From VGBO01 sp964453335 (GTDB taxonomy: Bacteria > Actinomycetota > Acidimicrobiia > Acidimicrobiales > CAIXPF01), in the NCBI GenBank assembly GCA_964453335.1, contig CAYVOK010000001.1:62001-126000 (forward strand): a DNA stretch of 64,000 bases, read 5' to 3'. Numbering within the stretch: the stretch's first letter is position 1; each line of letters starts with the position of its first letter. Positions 24,901 through 34,267 of this stretch are shown here, piece by piece. The position numbers and the translations under genes were made by a program. The notes under the pieces are model-generated. The model was given only the letters and a program-made list of their open reading frames with translations. It was not told where the DNA came from and did no database searches.

Positions 24901-25616
24901 GTTGTTGTAGTTGTTGTAGTTGTTGTAGTTGTTGTAGTTGTTGTAGTAGTTTGTCCTACTTGCAATACACTTGGCTTTGTAAGGAATCTAGTAGGCTTGT
25001 TGGGATTTGGCCCCGGATACACCCAGCTAGCAGCAAACTGACTTGTTGTAATCCATACATCAACAGTTGTCTTTACAGAAAATGAATACCCTCTAAATAG
25101 TACATATTCGCATATTAACTCACTTGTGGCACCAGCAGAGGCATAATCTGGGCTAGTTAATCTAAGTTTATATCCTAAATCTACTACGTCTGCTAAAGCA
25201 TCAAATAGACACTTATCTGGCACCAAGGAGCTATGATATATAATTTGATTTATACCTTCTGCATCTGCGCAGTTTATAACTTTAACTCTATATCCACCAT
25301 CTAATAAATAAGAAATTTCTGGATTATACGATGCGGCCAACTCTGTTCCTATTTGCAATTGAAGGTCTGTTAAACCTTGTGTTCCATTGTATAAAACATA
25401 ATGAGTTGGGCTTGGATTCAAAGCTGGGAGAATATCAGCTAAATTCTGTGGTGTGTCAGTAAAAGTTTGACCGTCTGTTGGAGTTGATATTTTGACATTA
25501 CCAAATGGATCTATTGTTTCTATATATCCAGTAATTTGCAATGACTTCCCATCAAGCTTTATAGGGTCCAAATCAACATTAGGGGCTTGTTTTGGTAATT
25601 CAAATTTGTAGTCCAT
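21948..25616 (-). CDS. RCC1-repeat / poly-threonine fibre or adhesin, 1222 aa
   Basis: The N-terminal 225 residues form a folded domain that may attach to the particle. Then come long Thr-rich linkers (a run of over 20 Thr, later TTTTTPAPTTTT and TTTTPVPTTTT units) separating a beta-rich domain (about 265-420) and two blocks of RCC1-type repeats, each unit near 50 residues with motifs like DGTLWTWGxNxxGxLG and SSPVQ. RCC1 blocks fold as seven-bladed propellers and bind proteins or glycans. This is most likely a tail fibre or surface adhesin. The ATG has CAGGAG nearby and an exact TATAAATA late box 20 bases upstream. The repeats make it prone to recombination-driven variation. Confidence 0.85.
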   Translation of the reverse strand: MDYKFELPKQAPNVDLDPIKLDGKSLQITGYIETIDPFGNVKISTPTDGQTFTDTPQNLADILPALNPSPTHYVLYNGTQGLTDLQLQIGTELAASYNPEISYLLDGGYRVKVINCADAEGINQIIYHSSLVPDKCLFDALADVVDLGYKLRLTSPDYASAGATSELICEYVLFRGYSFSVKTTVDVWITTSQFAASWVYPGPNPNKPTRFLTKPSVLQVGQTTTTTTTTTTTTTTTTTTTTTTTTSTSTSTTTPVVTTTTSTTPSIATTTPSPFTSGSLPAPGTQRIVNGVTVSGSGTAETYSSPWSSCSSPAITITAPCLWLGRSVSSYTVTFGSSQNNIRIFANASDTGESYTFSVNSGSLTLNIIQTCGSSVSGTTVSSVGSNVGWIVELSSTSPYTTITITSNSAGSGSLFGIFDGTVVAGGTTSAPTTTPVPTTTTPVPTTTTTPAPTTTTTTPVPTTTTTTPAPTTTTTTTPAVGPTTTPIPGNLFLWGWNSYGQLGNNSTAPKSTPIQEVTNSEWQYLNQTSYTGAFGGIKTDGTAWVWGANTVGGSGGQLGTNDIAHRSSAVQTVAGGNDWSVIVSGYQHAVGIKTNGTMWTWGSNTFGQLGNSSVVSTSSPAQLGSSTTWENAAIGLNFTLALKKDNTLWSWGFNTVGALGLEDVINRSSPVQITGSYKAIAAGNACSWAIKTDGTLWAWGQNMYGEIGDGTIIDRSSPVQVISGGTNWKTVSGNGNGVVVATKEDGTLWTWGFNSSGGLGDGTSINRSSPVQTVAGGTNWSKALSTIQSVVALKTDGTLWTWGFNTFGTLGVNDVINRSSPVQTIINDNLWIDIAVSAHMVVGKRAISSTTTTTTPAPTTTTPVPTTTTTTTPAPEGGTGLWGWGYNAYGMIGDGSLINRSSPVQVLSSSFKSIADGGYAQHGVAIKTDGTLWTWGNNGYGQLGISNTTEQPSPVQVGSDTTWEKAVKQLGTIASKTDGSLWGWGTNQYGQLGIGTKIDVSSPIQIMLPSSGYYDFAMTATSTAVIKKDGTLWTWGANSGNLGTNDVIHRSSPVQVGSDTTWRKVAMSFYSTLAIKADGTLWSCGNGYGGTTGLNNTLNYSSMVQVGTDNTWSSINATYLLVHGIKTDGSLWVWGQGGSSESPNVLSSPTQIITGKAFSKVVSGITTSAGLTTDGKLWAWGQNAYGSMGTAASSNSPVMLFSDTTWSDIAPIFAGVHATKA
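24880..24955 (-). repeat. Simple repeat encoding poly-Thr
   Basis: A run of ACA/ACT threonine codons, read on the plus strand as alternating GTT and GTA triplets. Long spurious plus-strand valine-rich frames arise from it. Confidence 0.85.
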
Positions 25617-25636
25617 AGTATTTCTCCTGTATTATT

Positions 25637-25644
25637 TATTTATA
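25637..25644 (-). promoter_or_regulatory. Late promoter -10 box, exact TATAAATA
   Basis: Exact T4 late consensus, 20 bases upstream of the RCC1 fibre start at 25616. Confidence 0.65.
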
Positions 25645-25659
25645 ATGTGAGAATTTTAG

Positions 25660-25667
25660 GATAAATA
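25660..25667 (+). promoter_or_regulatory. Late-type -10 box, GATAAATA
   Basis: One mismatch to TATAAATA, nine bases before the ATG at 25677; back to back with the fibre promoter. Confidence 0.5.
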
Positions 25668-25676
25668 CATTTGACT

Positions 25677-28205
25677 ATGAATATAACATTTAAAAATTGG
25701 ATTAAACTGTGGGAAACCCTTGATCCAAATGTAAAAGCTGTACTTCTTCAGGCTAAATGGCCAGCCAACAAAGAGGAGATTGAAAAAGCCATAGAAGAAT
25801 TAGAGGCCGACCCTACTCCACATGATAAAAAATCTGCTTTTTCCATTCTACAAAGTAAATTCATCAAGAAAAAAGATACAGAAATAAAAGAACCTACTGA
25901 ACCTGTACTCAAAACATTATATGATAAGTTACAAAAGAAGCAAATAACGGTTCCAGAGTATAAAACTGCTGTTTATTTTTTAGAAAAAGAACAAAATAGT
26001 ATGTCATTTCAACAGTCAATTGACGAAATGATGACTTTATTGAGAAATTTCATATCACAAAACAACATAGAATTAATATTTAAAGAAAAACCCAAAATAA
26101 GATTCATGGATCAAGTAATATCAAATTACGATGATATCACCCAGTTTATGGCGATACTGCATGGCATAGAAGGCCAAGTAGCTGACGCTGGTGAAACGCA
26201 ATCAGAAAAAGGATTGCAAAACCCAGCCTTCTTGGAATTGGAAAATAAAGCAGACCTAGTTTCAAAAGGCAAAAATATATGGGTGTTCAAAGGAGATGAC
26301 CCATTAAAATGTAGACTAATGGGCAAAGGACAGCGATGGTGCATAAGTAGCTCTGACAGCGTAAATGCTTATTTCAATTACAGAAATGATTATGGACAAA
26401 CTCAATACTTTATCTTTGACTTCAATAAAGCACCCAATGACCCTGCAAGATATGTCAATCCGGGTGTTGCACCACAAGGACAATACTCTGAATGGGTAGA
26501 TAGAAGAAACGTTAGAGGAGAAAAAAAAGATAATGTTTCTTTTGCAGTAAATGGCTACGACAATTTGCAACAATACTTAGATTATCTAAAGTCTATGGGA
26601 ATTGATACATCTGTTTTCAAAGCAGAACCTTTGACACAATTCGAAACTGAAATTCAAGCAAGTATTTATTCCCAAGATGTAGATGGTGTCAGAGAAACAT
26701 GTAAAAAAGAAACCGAAAAAGTTGAAGGCATATGTCGAAGAATGTTTTATTTCCTTAAATTATCGAATAATCTTTTTGATAATAAATTTACAAAATTAAC
26801 AGACGATGAAAAGCTCATATATCTAATTGGTAAAAAAGTAAACTCAAAAGCTAAAGCTAAATTCCTTGCAGAGAATAAAAAAGCTTTGCAAGCCTACCTA
26901 AGCAATCTTAGTTATTCTGCTGTTGGATACTCCTATGATAATTTAATAGAAAATTTTATAATAGAAATGTCCGAATATTTTTCTCCTGCTGATTATTGGG
27001 AAGCAATAAAAACAATGAAGGGAAAAGTAAATCTTGCAGATGTTATTCAGATTCTAAAGAGGTCCAAAACAGAAAAAGATATGGACGAAAGACTAAAGTT
27101 AGTTGGAGAAGATCTTGTCGATATGATCAAAAACGATCCAGATGTTTATAAAAACTTAGGCACAACGTATATTAGCGACAAAATACTTAATATGAGTATT
27201 CTTGGAGGTCACCTAATTGATAAACTATATGAATTATTAGGAAAAGATACTTTTAGAAAACATGAATTAGAAAGACCATTGTATTTCCATACGGAAACTT
27301 TAAACAAGTGGATACAGGACCCCGAAAAACTTGAATATTTAGCTGGACAAAAGAGGGGTACTGACTATGAAAAAATGTTGGAATCATTAAAAATAATAGT
27401 TGAAAATGGTGGCAGCAAAGATGCATACTTAAAACTTACCAAAGCAATAATTGATAGAGACAAGGCAAACAATAAAGATTGGAATATTATAGACAACGTA
27501 GACAAACTAAGAAGTGATGATATTTATAAAATAATATCGCTTGCGCCATATGAAAATCTTGATGCTCTGGCAGACATAATAGGTCGTGATTATTTTGAAA
27601 ACCTTGATGAATGGCAGGTAAGAAATTTAGTAACCAGACAAAACAGCGAAAAAGCCAATTTGTGGTTTATTAAGAATTTTTCCAAGTTTTATCCACAATT
27701 TAATTTTGTAGCTACTTTCAGCTTTAATAAACCAGATTTTAGAAAAGAATTTGCAGATGTGCTTATTGCAAACAAACCACTAACTTCAGATGAAGTGAGA
27801 GGCTTATTACAAATATATCGTTTCTATTTTGGAGATACAGCAAAAGAGAAATTCATTGATGAATATATTGGCAAAGAAAATATGAATAATATTACTGATG
27901 ATGATTTAGTAAAACAACTTTCAGGAACACATTGGAATGGAATATTGGCTATTAGCCCTGAATGGTGGGCCACAAAAGATGCGGAAATAATAAACAAGAT
28001 TGTTGCCAATTTATTACAAAAATTCAACAAACATGTAAATGGTATTAATTATGAAGGTAAAGAAAATATAGTCAGCATATTTAAAGCTTTTGGAGATCAA
28101 GCTGTCGCTAAAATTGATCCAGTAAAAGTACAAGAACTAGTGCCAGATTTAGTATGGGCAGGAGCATTTGTAAAAAGCATGAAAAGAGATTATCAATTTC
28201 TTTAA
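25677..28205 (+). CDS. Giant CTS-tagged virion protein, paralogue B, 842 aa
   Basis: Second member of the three-paralogue family. The CTS is MNITFKNWIKLWE, with L-W-E as predicted cleavage site. The N-terminal region contains VPEYKTAVYF, and the core at about 200-290 reads VFKGDDPLKCRLMGKGQRWC then ISSSDS, QYFIFDFNKAPNDPARYVNP, and a QYSEWVDRRN segment, nearly the same as paralogue A. The C-terminal 500 residues are helical and divergent. I start at ATG 25677; a TTG two codons earlier is less likely. Predicted head-packaged; role unknown. Confidence 0.87.
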   Translation: MNITFKNWIKLWETLDPNVKAVLLQAKWPANKEEIEKAIEELEADPTPHDKKSAFSILQSKFIKKKDTEIKEPTEPVLKTLYDKLQKKQITVPEYKTAVYFLEKEQNSMSFQQSIDEMMTLLRNFISQNNIELIFKEKPKIRFMDQVISNYDDITQFMAILHGIEGQVADAGETQSEKGLQNPAFLELENKADLVSKGKNIWVFKGDDPLKCRLMGKGQRWCISSSDSVNAYFNYRNDYGQTQYFIFDFNKAPNDPARYVNPGVAPQGQYSEWVDRRNVRGEKKDNVSFAVNGYDNLQQYLDYLKSMGIDTSVFKAEPLTQFETEIQASIYSQDVDGVRETCKKETEKVEGICRRMFYFLKLSNNLFDNKFTKLTDDEKLIYLIGKKVNSKAKAKFLAENKKALQAYLSNLSYSAVGYSYDNLIENFIIEMSEYFSPADYWEAIKTMKGKVNLADVIQILKRSKTEKDMDERLKLVGEDLVDMIKNDPDVYKNLGTTYISDKILNMSILGGHLIDKLYELLGKDTFRKHELERPLYFHTETLNKWIQDPEKLEYLAGQKRGTDYEKMLESLKIIVENGGSKDAYLKLTKAIIDRDKANNKDWNIIDNVDKLRSDDIYKIISLAPYENLDALADIIGRDYFENLDEWQVRNLVTRQNSEKANLWFIKNFSKFYPQFNFVATFSFNKPDFRKEFADVLIANKPLTSDEVRGLLQIYRFYFGDTAKEKFIDEYIGKENMNNITDDDLVKQLSGTHWNGILAISPEWWATKDAEIINKIVANLLQKFNKHVNGINYEGKENIVSIFKAFGDQAVAKIDPVKVQELVPDLVWAGAFVKSMKRDYQFL

Positions 28206-28669
28206 AATTCCAATAACGTAACTGGTAGCGTTATTACGCTGCTACAATCATTTAAAAGATTCACAACGTTTTCAGCCTCTATTACTCCTTCAGACCAAAT
28301 GTTTCTCCACTTCTGTGATGGAGTACAATAAATTGCTCCGTATATTTGATGTGACAAATATTCATTTTGTAAATACAAAAAGTCTACAGCAGCATTCATC
28401 TTGTTTCCTGTTTGAAATATAACTCCTATATTATTTTTAGTAAAAAAACAAGATCTATCAATTTGTTTATAACCAGCTTTTACAAAAAGTTCAGATATTG
28501 TTTTTCTATAGTCTTTTGTTTTAATTGCTACATCTGGTTTAGGTAAATATAAAAACAAATTTTCGAAATCATTTTCTATAAAAGATTTATTTATAAAATC
28601 TGCAAATCTATGGTTGTGAAATGGCAGCAACAATTGATTCTGGAGCTTGGTCGAATCTGTCGGCATCAT
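28202..28669 (-). CDS. Small protein ending the methyltransferase/helicase cluster, about 155 aa
   Basis: Last gene of the leftward cluster. The family is not recognised. The layout (PDVAIKTKDYRKTISELF, then GVIFQTGNKMNAAVDFLYL, then HQIYGAIYCTP) is compatible with a small nuclease-type alpha/beta fold such as some type II restriction enzymes, but I can point to no certain catalytic motif. The start is uncertain: 28669 (ATG with AGG nearby) overlaps the upstream gene by 62 bases; a TTG at 28633 would overlap less, and the frame itself is open to 28732. Confidence 0.55.
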   Translation of the reverse strand: MMPTDSTKLQNQLLLPFHNHRFADFINKSFIENDFENLFLYLPKPDVAIKTKDYRKTISELFVKAGYKQIDRSCFFTKNNIGVIFQTGNKMNAAVDFLYLQNEYLSHQIYGAIYCTPSQKWRNIWSEGVIEAENVVNLLNDCSSVITLPVTLLEF

Positions 28670-29552
28670 AGAACCTACGAACATCGATGTTAAATGACTC
28701 AATTTTTCCCCCATTTCTAAGTCTTGGCACACAAGGAGCTATGTCATCATACCCCAAAATGGCCAGCCGTGGACGTTTCAAATCATGTATGTCCCAAAGA
28801 TGAATAACATATTTGGTTGGAATTTTACCAGAGTTTGTTTCATAACGCATCCTACGCCATTCATTCCATGTTATAAACATCCTTCCTTTAATTATATCTC
28901 TAGAAGTTTTAACTTCAATTCGTTTTTTTACATATCGATTTTTCGAATCTATGTAATAGCTTCTGACATCATATCCTGCATGTGGGAAGTCTATAGATAT
29001 CCACTTGCAAACTCTTTTTGGGCCAGAAACTGTAAGAGATACAGATTCTAAGTACAAGTTCTCTAATTGGATAGATAGTTCTTCCCCAATAAGCCCATAA
29101 TCTCCTTTCAATAAATTTAACTTATTTCTGGCAATAGCATCTATGAATTTCCAAAATGTAGCAGCTTCATGAGTACTTTGTTTAATTAAACCTGCATCAT
29201 TCATTATTTGATAAACATTACTGTATATTCCAACTTCATTTATAAAAGAAACCCTTCCTTTCAACAATGATCTTTTATAAGACAAATTATCAATATTGTT
29301 TTTAATATAATTAACAATGAATTGCAATCTAAACTTTTCTAAAGTTTGTTCTTTTTGCAAATAAATTATTCTATCTTCATTTATATAAAACAACTCGTTT
29401 TTGATTCCAAAATCTAATATTTGAAAAGCTTGATTCTTATCATGTTTAGAAACATGCATCAGATATTCAATATCAATATTTTTCTTTTTTTGTATTATTT
29501 CCCACATATCACATAATTTGTTAAATGTGACTGTGTTTAAATCAAGAATCAT
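28608..29552 (-). CDS. DUF3883-type PD-(D/E)XK nuclease-like protein, 314 aa
   Basis: The C-terminal 130 residues match the DUF3883/NOV_C pattern: G-Y-D-V-R-S-Y, then K-R-I-E-V-K-T-S, then I-T-W-N-E-W and Y-V-I-H-L-W-D. The D and E-x-K placement is that of the PD-(D/E)XK nuclease fold. DUF3883 domains recur in restriction and defence loci. The N-terminal half is helical, possibly a recognition or interaction domain. I start at 29552, which has AAGGA about ten bases upstream and overlaps the helicase stop by 11 bases. A good candidate for the effector nuclease of the cluster. Confidence 0.72.
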   Translation of the reverse strand: MILDLNTVTFNKLCDMWEIIQKKKNIDIEYLMHVSKHDKNQAFQILDFGIKNELFYINEDRIIYLQKEQTLEKFRLQFIVNYIKNNIDNLSYKRSLLKGRVSFINEVGIYSNVYQIMNDAGLIKQSTHEAATFWKFIDAIARNKLNLLKGDYGLIGEELSIQLENLYLESVSLTVSGPKRVCKWISIDFPHAGYDVRSYYIDSKNRYVKKRIEVKTSRDIIKGRMFITWNEWRRMRYETNSGKIPTKYVIHLWDIHDLKRPRLAILGYDDIAPCVPRLRNGGKIESFNIDVRRFYDADRFDQAPESIVAAISQP

Positions 29553-31482
29553 TAGAATTGATTCCTTGATGCAAACTGGTAATAGTGCGCAAAGCACCCT
29601 CGATATTTGTCCTTAGCTCACTTGGATTGTCTGTGCCATTCAGGTCTTGAGCTATATTACGAGGCCTAGAGTAATCTACGGGTGTAATCCTGCTAAATAA
29701 GTCTTCGCTGTTCTGATGTTTTAGATTAATCCTTTCGGAAACATCATGATCAACAGTCCATTCTGGATTTCCATTATAGGTGGCCTGAATGAAATAGGTA
29801 GTAGGAACTGTCCCTACTGGCATGTTCCTGCGTCGATGCCTGTTGCGACTCTGGACATAATAACAATAGTTGTAATTAAAGTCATTAAAAATAGCATGTT
29901 GTGCAACTCTATGCAAACTAATAGCTTCTCCACAACCAATATTGCCAACAAATACCTTGCAATCAGGATTGTTATGAAACTCCTTCAATGGAATAGTTTT
30001 ATCTTTAACAGAACCATTATAAATTACTGCTTGTTCTTCTCTGAAGAAACTATGCAGATAGTTTGCAGTATCATTCCAAGAAGTCCATATAATTACTTTT
30101 TTGCCATCGTTGAGCAAATCTCTAGCTATATTTACAGTCGTTTCAATCTTAGCTCCATGACCAGAGTTTCTCAAGTTCTCTATCTCAGATGCATCAACAT
30201 CATCATCTCTTTGCAGTCTAGCCAATATTGTTGGACTAGATGGGTAAGCAATATACATCATAATGTGTGCAAGCGCTCTGCTTGCACGGATAAGATCTCT
30301 GCTACTTAAAAATCCTTGTATACGCCTTATGGCATTCCTGCTTGCAATGTGCCTTAAATAGAAATCTTTATGCAGATCGCTCATCTCTGCAAAATAAGTT
30401 GGCATAACCAATTCTTCAGGAAGATTGTTAGAATAAGTTGTCAAGCTGCTAAACAGATTCTTTGCAACTTGCTCATCCTGAAACTCGGAAATGTGAGCAT
30501 TTGGATGTGCAAGCATTAACAATGTTATCAAATCTGTTTGTGGGCCACCTGCAATATCATTAGGATTGGGAGTCGCTGTAACAATCCTTACTTTGTAAGC
30601 CGATCCAACCAAACGCAACATTGCTCCCGTTTTACGAGATGCCATATTCTTAAGGCGGTGTGCTTCATCCAAAATACAGTAAGGATGCATATTGTTGAAA
30701 TAATATGCTAACTTGTGGAAAATTTTATGAATTATATCATAATTTATTAGAATTACTTTCTTATTTCGAACAAGAATGTCAAACATATGCAAATTTTGAG
30801 ATGTGATACGAACCGTATGATTCTTGGCTATATCGGGAACCCACTTTGGCAATTCTTGTACTTGCCATGAATCGATTGCACTTTTTGACCCAAACACAAC
30901 CAAAGGGATTTGCCAGTTAGTCTCAAGAACATAAGCTGTTAGAGATACTATGGTCTTGCCACATCCAGCCAAACTACAATTAAAAATACTACCATTCAAG
31001 TGCTCTTTAACACTAGCATATTGATCTGCTTCAAGGTCTACCTCATCAGAAAGTGCAACACCAAACTTTATTAAGTCTTGTTTTATAACTTGGTTTTCTG
31101 CGTCCTTTCTTGAAATGTAGTTTTCTAACTTTACATCAAAATATCTGGCTCCTGCAATTAAGTTATTAATAAAATTCTGATCTTCATCTGTCATTTCTAT
31201 TTCGGCAAAATTCGAATTGTGATTGCGGAAATAAAGTCCAGAGTAGACTTCATACCACTTTACAAAGTGAGGAAATAGCTTTGCAAAAACATCGCTTTCA
31301 ATAACAATTCTAAATTGTTCTGTCGCAATTTGGGCGGTGCTTATGGCTTTGCCAATATATGGCATTGCCTGAATTTGACTTCCTACAAATTTCATTATTT
31401 CTCTGTAGGAATCACCTGCGCCATAGCAATGTATTTCTACAAACGATTTGTTTGCAGATAATTGGACATTAATTTTATCCAT
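29542..31482 (-). CDS. SNF2-like superfamily II helicase/translocase, 646 aa
   Basis: SF2 motifs are clear: Walker A as L-A-G-C-G-K-T near residue 173, motif II D-E-A-H near 270, motif III T-A-T-P, and a C-terminal helicase lobe with V-F-V-G-N-I-G-C-G-E-A then Q-S-R-N-R-H-R-R as motifs V and VI, as in SNF2 proteins. It would use ATP to move along duplex DNA. It sits 8 bases after the ParB-like gene and overlaps the DUF3883 gene. In restriction systems such motors couple site recognition to cleavage; I infer the same here. No CTS. Confidence 0.85.
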   Translation of the reverse strand: MDKINVQLSANKSFVEIHCYGAGDSYREIMKFVGSQIQAMPYIGKAISTAQIATEQFRIVIESDVFAKLFPHFVKWYEVYSGLYFRNHNSNFAEIEMTDEDQNFINNLIAGARYFDVKLENYISRKDAENQVIKQDLIKFGVALSDEVDLEADQYASVKEHLNGSIFNCSLAGCGKTIVSLTAYVLETNWQIPLVVFGSKSAIDSWQVQELPKWVPDIAKNHTVRITSQNLHMFDILVRNKKVILINYDIIHKIFHKLAYYFNNMHPYCILDEAHRLKNMASRKTGAMLRLVGSAYKVRIVTATPNPNDIAGGPQTDLITLLMLAHPNAHISEFQDEQVAKNLFSSLTTYSNNLPEELVMPTYFAEMSDLHKDFYLRHIASRNAIRRIQGFLSSRDLIRASRALAHIMMYIAYPSSPTILARLQRDDDVDASEIENLRNSGHGAKIETTVNIARDLLNDGKKVIIWTSWNDTANYLHSFFREEQAVIYNGSVKDKTIPLKEFHNNPDCKVFVGNIGCGEAISLHRVAQHAIFNDFNYNYCYYVQSRNRHRRRNMPVGTVPTTYFIQATYNGNPEWTVDHDVSERINLKHQNSEDLFSRITPVDYSRPRNIAQDLNGTDNPSELRTNIEGALRTITSLHQGINSNDS

Positions 31483-31490
31483 TTTTGCTC

Positions 31491-33251
31491 CTATTGCTTT
31501 TTGCCAAACAGTTCGTTGCGAACAGCATCTAAAGTTTGCCTTTCAATTATTTTTGACAAATGATTGGATGCGTTTACATTAGATGACGCAACTCTATGGA
31601 TTAAACGCAAAGCATGTTCTGCAACTTGAGCAAATATCTCAACGACATTTTTTCTATGTACATAATCGGGAGCTATCCTCTCGATTTTAAAAATAACATC
31701 TGCGCTAGCATCAATATTTGTCATCAACAAATTGATGATTTCGTTTGCATTCTCTGGAGATAACACAAGCTCGATCTTGCCAGTTATTTTAGTACTGACT
31801 AAAGATTCAATGTTTGATGTTATTTTACCTAAACTATCTCCAATTTTTTCTCGTATGTCATCACCACTTCTATCTTTATCTGCCCTAACTTGATTGACAT
31901 AATTCCTGTCAAAATCTAAAGAATCATACTTGGATAAAGTAGCAACTGGTGCGGGGGTAGTACCGCCACCTGTCCTAAGTCGCACTTGGGGCCTTGTAGG
32001 GGCTACAGGACCGCCAACGACTGGCTGGGGATTCTGTGGATGCGCTGGAGGATTCTGCACAGGTTGTACATTTTGAACCGGCTGAACCAGATGAACCTGT
32101 GCAGTCGCTTGAGATTTGCGGTCAAGAATTGAAGAAATAGATTCTACCCAATCATCATCATAAAGATGCATGAAGTACTTATGGCATACTTCTCCATTTG
32201 TTTGCCTATTGCAGTCTTGCCTAATCCTAATATGTCCAGCATCATTTTCATCATGAAACATAATAATATAATTTATCATCTCATCATAGGCATACTCCAT
32301 ATATTGATTCAGGAGCGGATTGTTAGCATAGTGGCGCTTTATTTTTGAAATAACATCAACTATATCTTTCATCAACTGAACTATTTGCATGTGGCCACTA
32401 GTTCTGACAGGCAAAATCAATCTGCCGGAAGTATCTTTTAAATTGGCAGTTTTCTGCCTGAATTTAGATATGGCTTCACCAAGCATAAACTCATTCTTAA
32501 CCACATTCCTTTCCTTGGTTGGCTTATTCGCCAACTCTGGAGGAAGCGGGGTCGAATCAAATGGATTTACCTTGTTGTAACGAAGATAAGTCTGTTCTGC
32601 TTTTTCAAATTCATGATGATCCCTTTTGCCATCATCATGCTTGCTGTAGTACTCTTTGATCCTCTGAATCAAATCCTTATCGGTAACAGGTTGAAATTCT
32701 ACGCTGCCACCTACAACATTTACTTTTTCGTGCAGCACTACGACTTCGATTTGTTTTCGATGCCATATGCCTCTTTTGTGAAGTTCTAAAATAGCAAAAA
32801 GCCTTTTGTTTCCTTCACGAACAATACCACGACCATCCACTATGAGTGGACTTTTGAGTTTCTTTACAGATTTTAGATTATCAAAAAGAACTCGGTCTGT
32901 TTCATCCTTATACTCACATTCATATAAGGCTTTCATGGCAATAAGTTGATCTTCGATTTGATCGCTATCCCATTTGCTATAAGGGTCATCAATTCCATAT
33001 TCCTGACATGCAATTGGAGTACGGAAGTTGGCCACATCGAATAACAAATTTTCAAAATCTAGCATCGTTGGCTCCCAACTGTATAGGTTGCCATCGATAA
33101 CAATTTCTTCTCTGCCTACAGGCAAAGCTTGCGCCCTTTTGGCCGAATCATTCAATGCGTCTTTGATTGTACGCATCCTTGTTGCAGCATCAATAATTAC
33201 AAAAGGGTCTCTCAGAACCATAGGATCATCTAATTCATGAGCGGTAGACAT
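31491..33251 (-). CDS. ParB/Srx-like domain protein, 586 aa
   Basis: Residues about 45-165 look like a ParB/sulfiredoxin-type nuclease-fold domain: an I-D-G strand, N-L-L-F-D-V-A-N-F-R at 68-77, and the box D-G-R-G-I-V-R-E-G-N-K-R at 139-150. A helical middle follows, then a Pro/Gln/Val-rich linker near 385-430 and a helical C-terminal domain of about 150 residues. ParB-fold proteins can bind DNA, hydrolyse CTP or act as nucleases. The position between methyltransferase and helicase genes suggests a recognition or specificity role in the cluster. Confidence 0.72.
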   Translation of the reverse strand: MSTAHELDDPMVLRDPFVIIDAATRMRTIKDALNDSAKRAQALPVGREEIVIDGNLYSWEPTMLDFENLLFDVANFRTPIACQEYGIDDPYSKWDSDQIEDQLIAMKALYECEYKDETDRVLFDNLKSVKKLKSPLIVDGRGIVREGNKRLFAILELHKRGIWHRKQIEVVVLHEKVNVVGGSVEFQPVTDKDLIQRIKEYYSKHDDGKRDHHEFEKAEQTYLRYNKVNPFDSTPLPPELANKPTKERNVVKNEFMLGEAISKFRQKTANLKDTSGRLILPVRTSGHMQIVQLMKDIVDVISKIKRHYANNPLLNQYMEYAYDEMINYIIMFHDENDAGHIRIRQDCNRQTNGEVCHKYFMHLYDDDWVESISSILDRKSQATAQVHLVQPVQNVQPVQNPPAHPQNPQPVVGGPVAPTRPQVRLRTGGGTTPAPVATLSKYDSLDFDRNYVNQVRADKDRSGDDIREKIGDSLGKITSNIESLVSTKITGKIELVLSPENANEIINLLMTNIDASADVIFKIERIAPDYVHRKNVVEIFAQVAEHALRLIHRVASSNVNASNHLSKIIERQTLDAVRNELFGKKQ

Positions 33252-33280
33252 TGAAGCACCTTCCTTCCTTGTAAAGAACT

Positions 33281-34204
33281 TTAAGAAATAGCCTCGATAG
33301 GTTTATTGTGGGGTCGCCACATAGCTTCCCCTCTCAACGCTTGGTTTATTCGACTTTGGGCAGCGATAGCGTACTTGGCTGAAATCTCACAGCCCCAGAA
33401 CCGCCGTCCATGAATTGCAGCAGCAACACCAATGCTTCCAGTACCTGCGAAAGGGTCTAAGATGAGGTCTTTTGGATTGGTCATGCTCAAGAGACACCGC
33501 TCAACCAATCCAACAGGAGTTTGGCAAGGGTGCTTCTCCTTGGCCTTGGTATGACTATTATACAGGTCAATCTTCTCTGGGTGATTGGCTTTCACATTAG
33601 GAATGTTATCCCAAACATCTCCGGGGTTTTTGCCCAAAGGATTACAGGTTAACTTCCCGTTCTTCTTCTTATTTTTGTAAATCTGTGGCATACGCACAGG
33701 ATCTACATTAAAGTTATAGTCACCTTTAGTCATGACCATAATGGTTTCATGTCTGCCAGTAAACCGATTATCATAAATCAAACCATGACGGAAATGCCAT
33801 ATGATTCGATTCTTCATAATCAAGCCATGCTTCTTGAATATATCATAAAAGAAATATTCAAGTGGCACAGTCTCGCCAGTTTTGTTATTAACATAGAAGC
33901 CAACTTGCCAACAAACAACTCCATCATCATCCATGCGAGGAATGATTTCATCAATTACTTCTTTATGAAAATCCAGATAATCATTTAGTGATTTGTTATT
34001 CTCATAGCATTTGCCAACATTATATGGAGGAGAACTCCATACCATCTTGATTGACTTGGTGCGTGGCAATTCTTTCAAAAGTTTTAGGCAATCATCTTGC
34101 CAAATTGCATATGGCTTATCGACGATATAATTTGGACTTTTCTTTGCGAGGTTTGGATCGCTGAACCTGCCGTCGTGGCCTTGTTGAAAACGCAAACAAT
34201 GCAT
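33281..34204 (-). CDS. DNA methyltransferase, SPPY type (beta class), 307 aa
   Basis: The catalytic motif IV is S-S-P-P-Y-N (residues 57-62) and the SAM-binding motif I, L-D-P-F-A-G-T-G-S, comes late, the order of beta-class enzymes. SPPY favours N4-cytosine methylation, though N6-adenine is possible. An R-H-G-L and an F-T-G-R-H-E segment are shared with the next methyltransferase. The start used has AAGGAGG seven bases upstream. It is preceded by its own promoter and a leader hairpin, and lies 30 bases before the ParB-like gene. It would protect DNA or mark sites for the cluster. Confidence 0.92.
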   Translation of the reverse strand: MHCLRFQQGHDGRFSDPNLAKKSPNYIVDKPYAIWQDDCLKLLKELPRTKSIKMVWSSPPYNVGKCYENNKSLNDYLDFHKEVIDEIIPRMDDDGVVCWQVGFYVNNKTGETVPLEYFFYDIFKKHGLIMKNRIIWHFRHGLIYDNRFTGRHETIMVMTKGDYNFNVDPVRMPQIYKNKKKNGKLTCNPLGKNPGDVWDNIPNVKANHPEKIDLYNSHTKAKEKHPCQTPVGLVERCLLSMTNPKDLILDPFAGTGSIGVAAAIHGRRFWGCEISAKYAIAAQSRINQALRGEAMWRPHNKPIEAIS

Positions 34205-34267
34205 TGCTGCACCTCCTTCCATACTTTAGTTAAGGGCTTCCCGGCCACTAGAGTATTTGAAAAACTT

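Noticed and set aside
22984..25041. Long plus-strand valine-rich frames and tandem repeats as separate genes or CRISPR
   Set aside because: They are the complement of Thr-codon runs in the RCC1 fibre gene.
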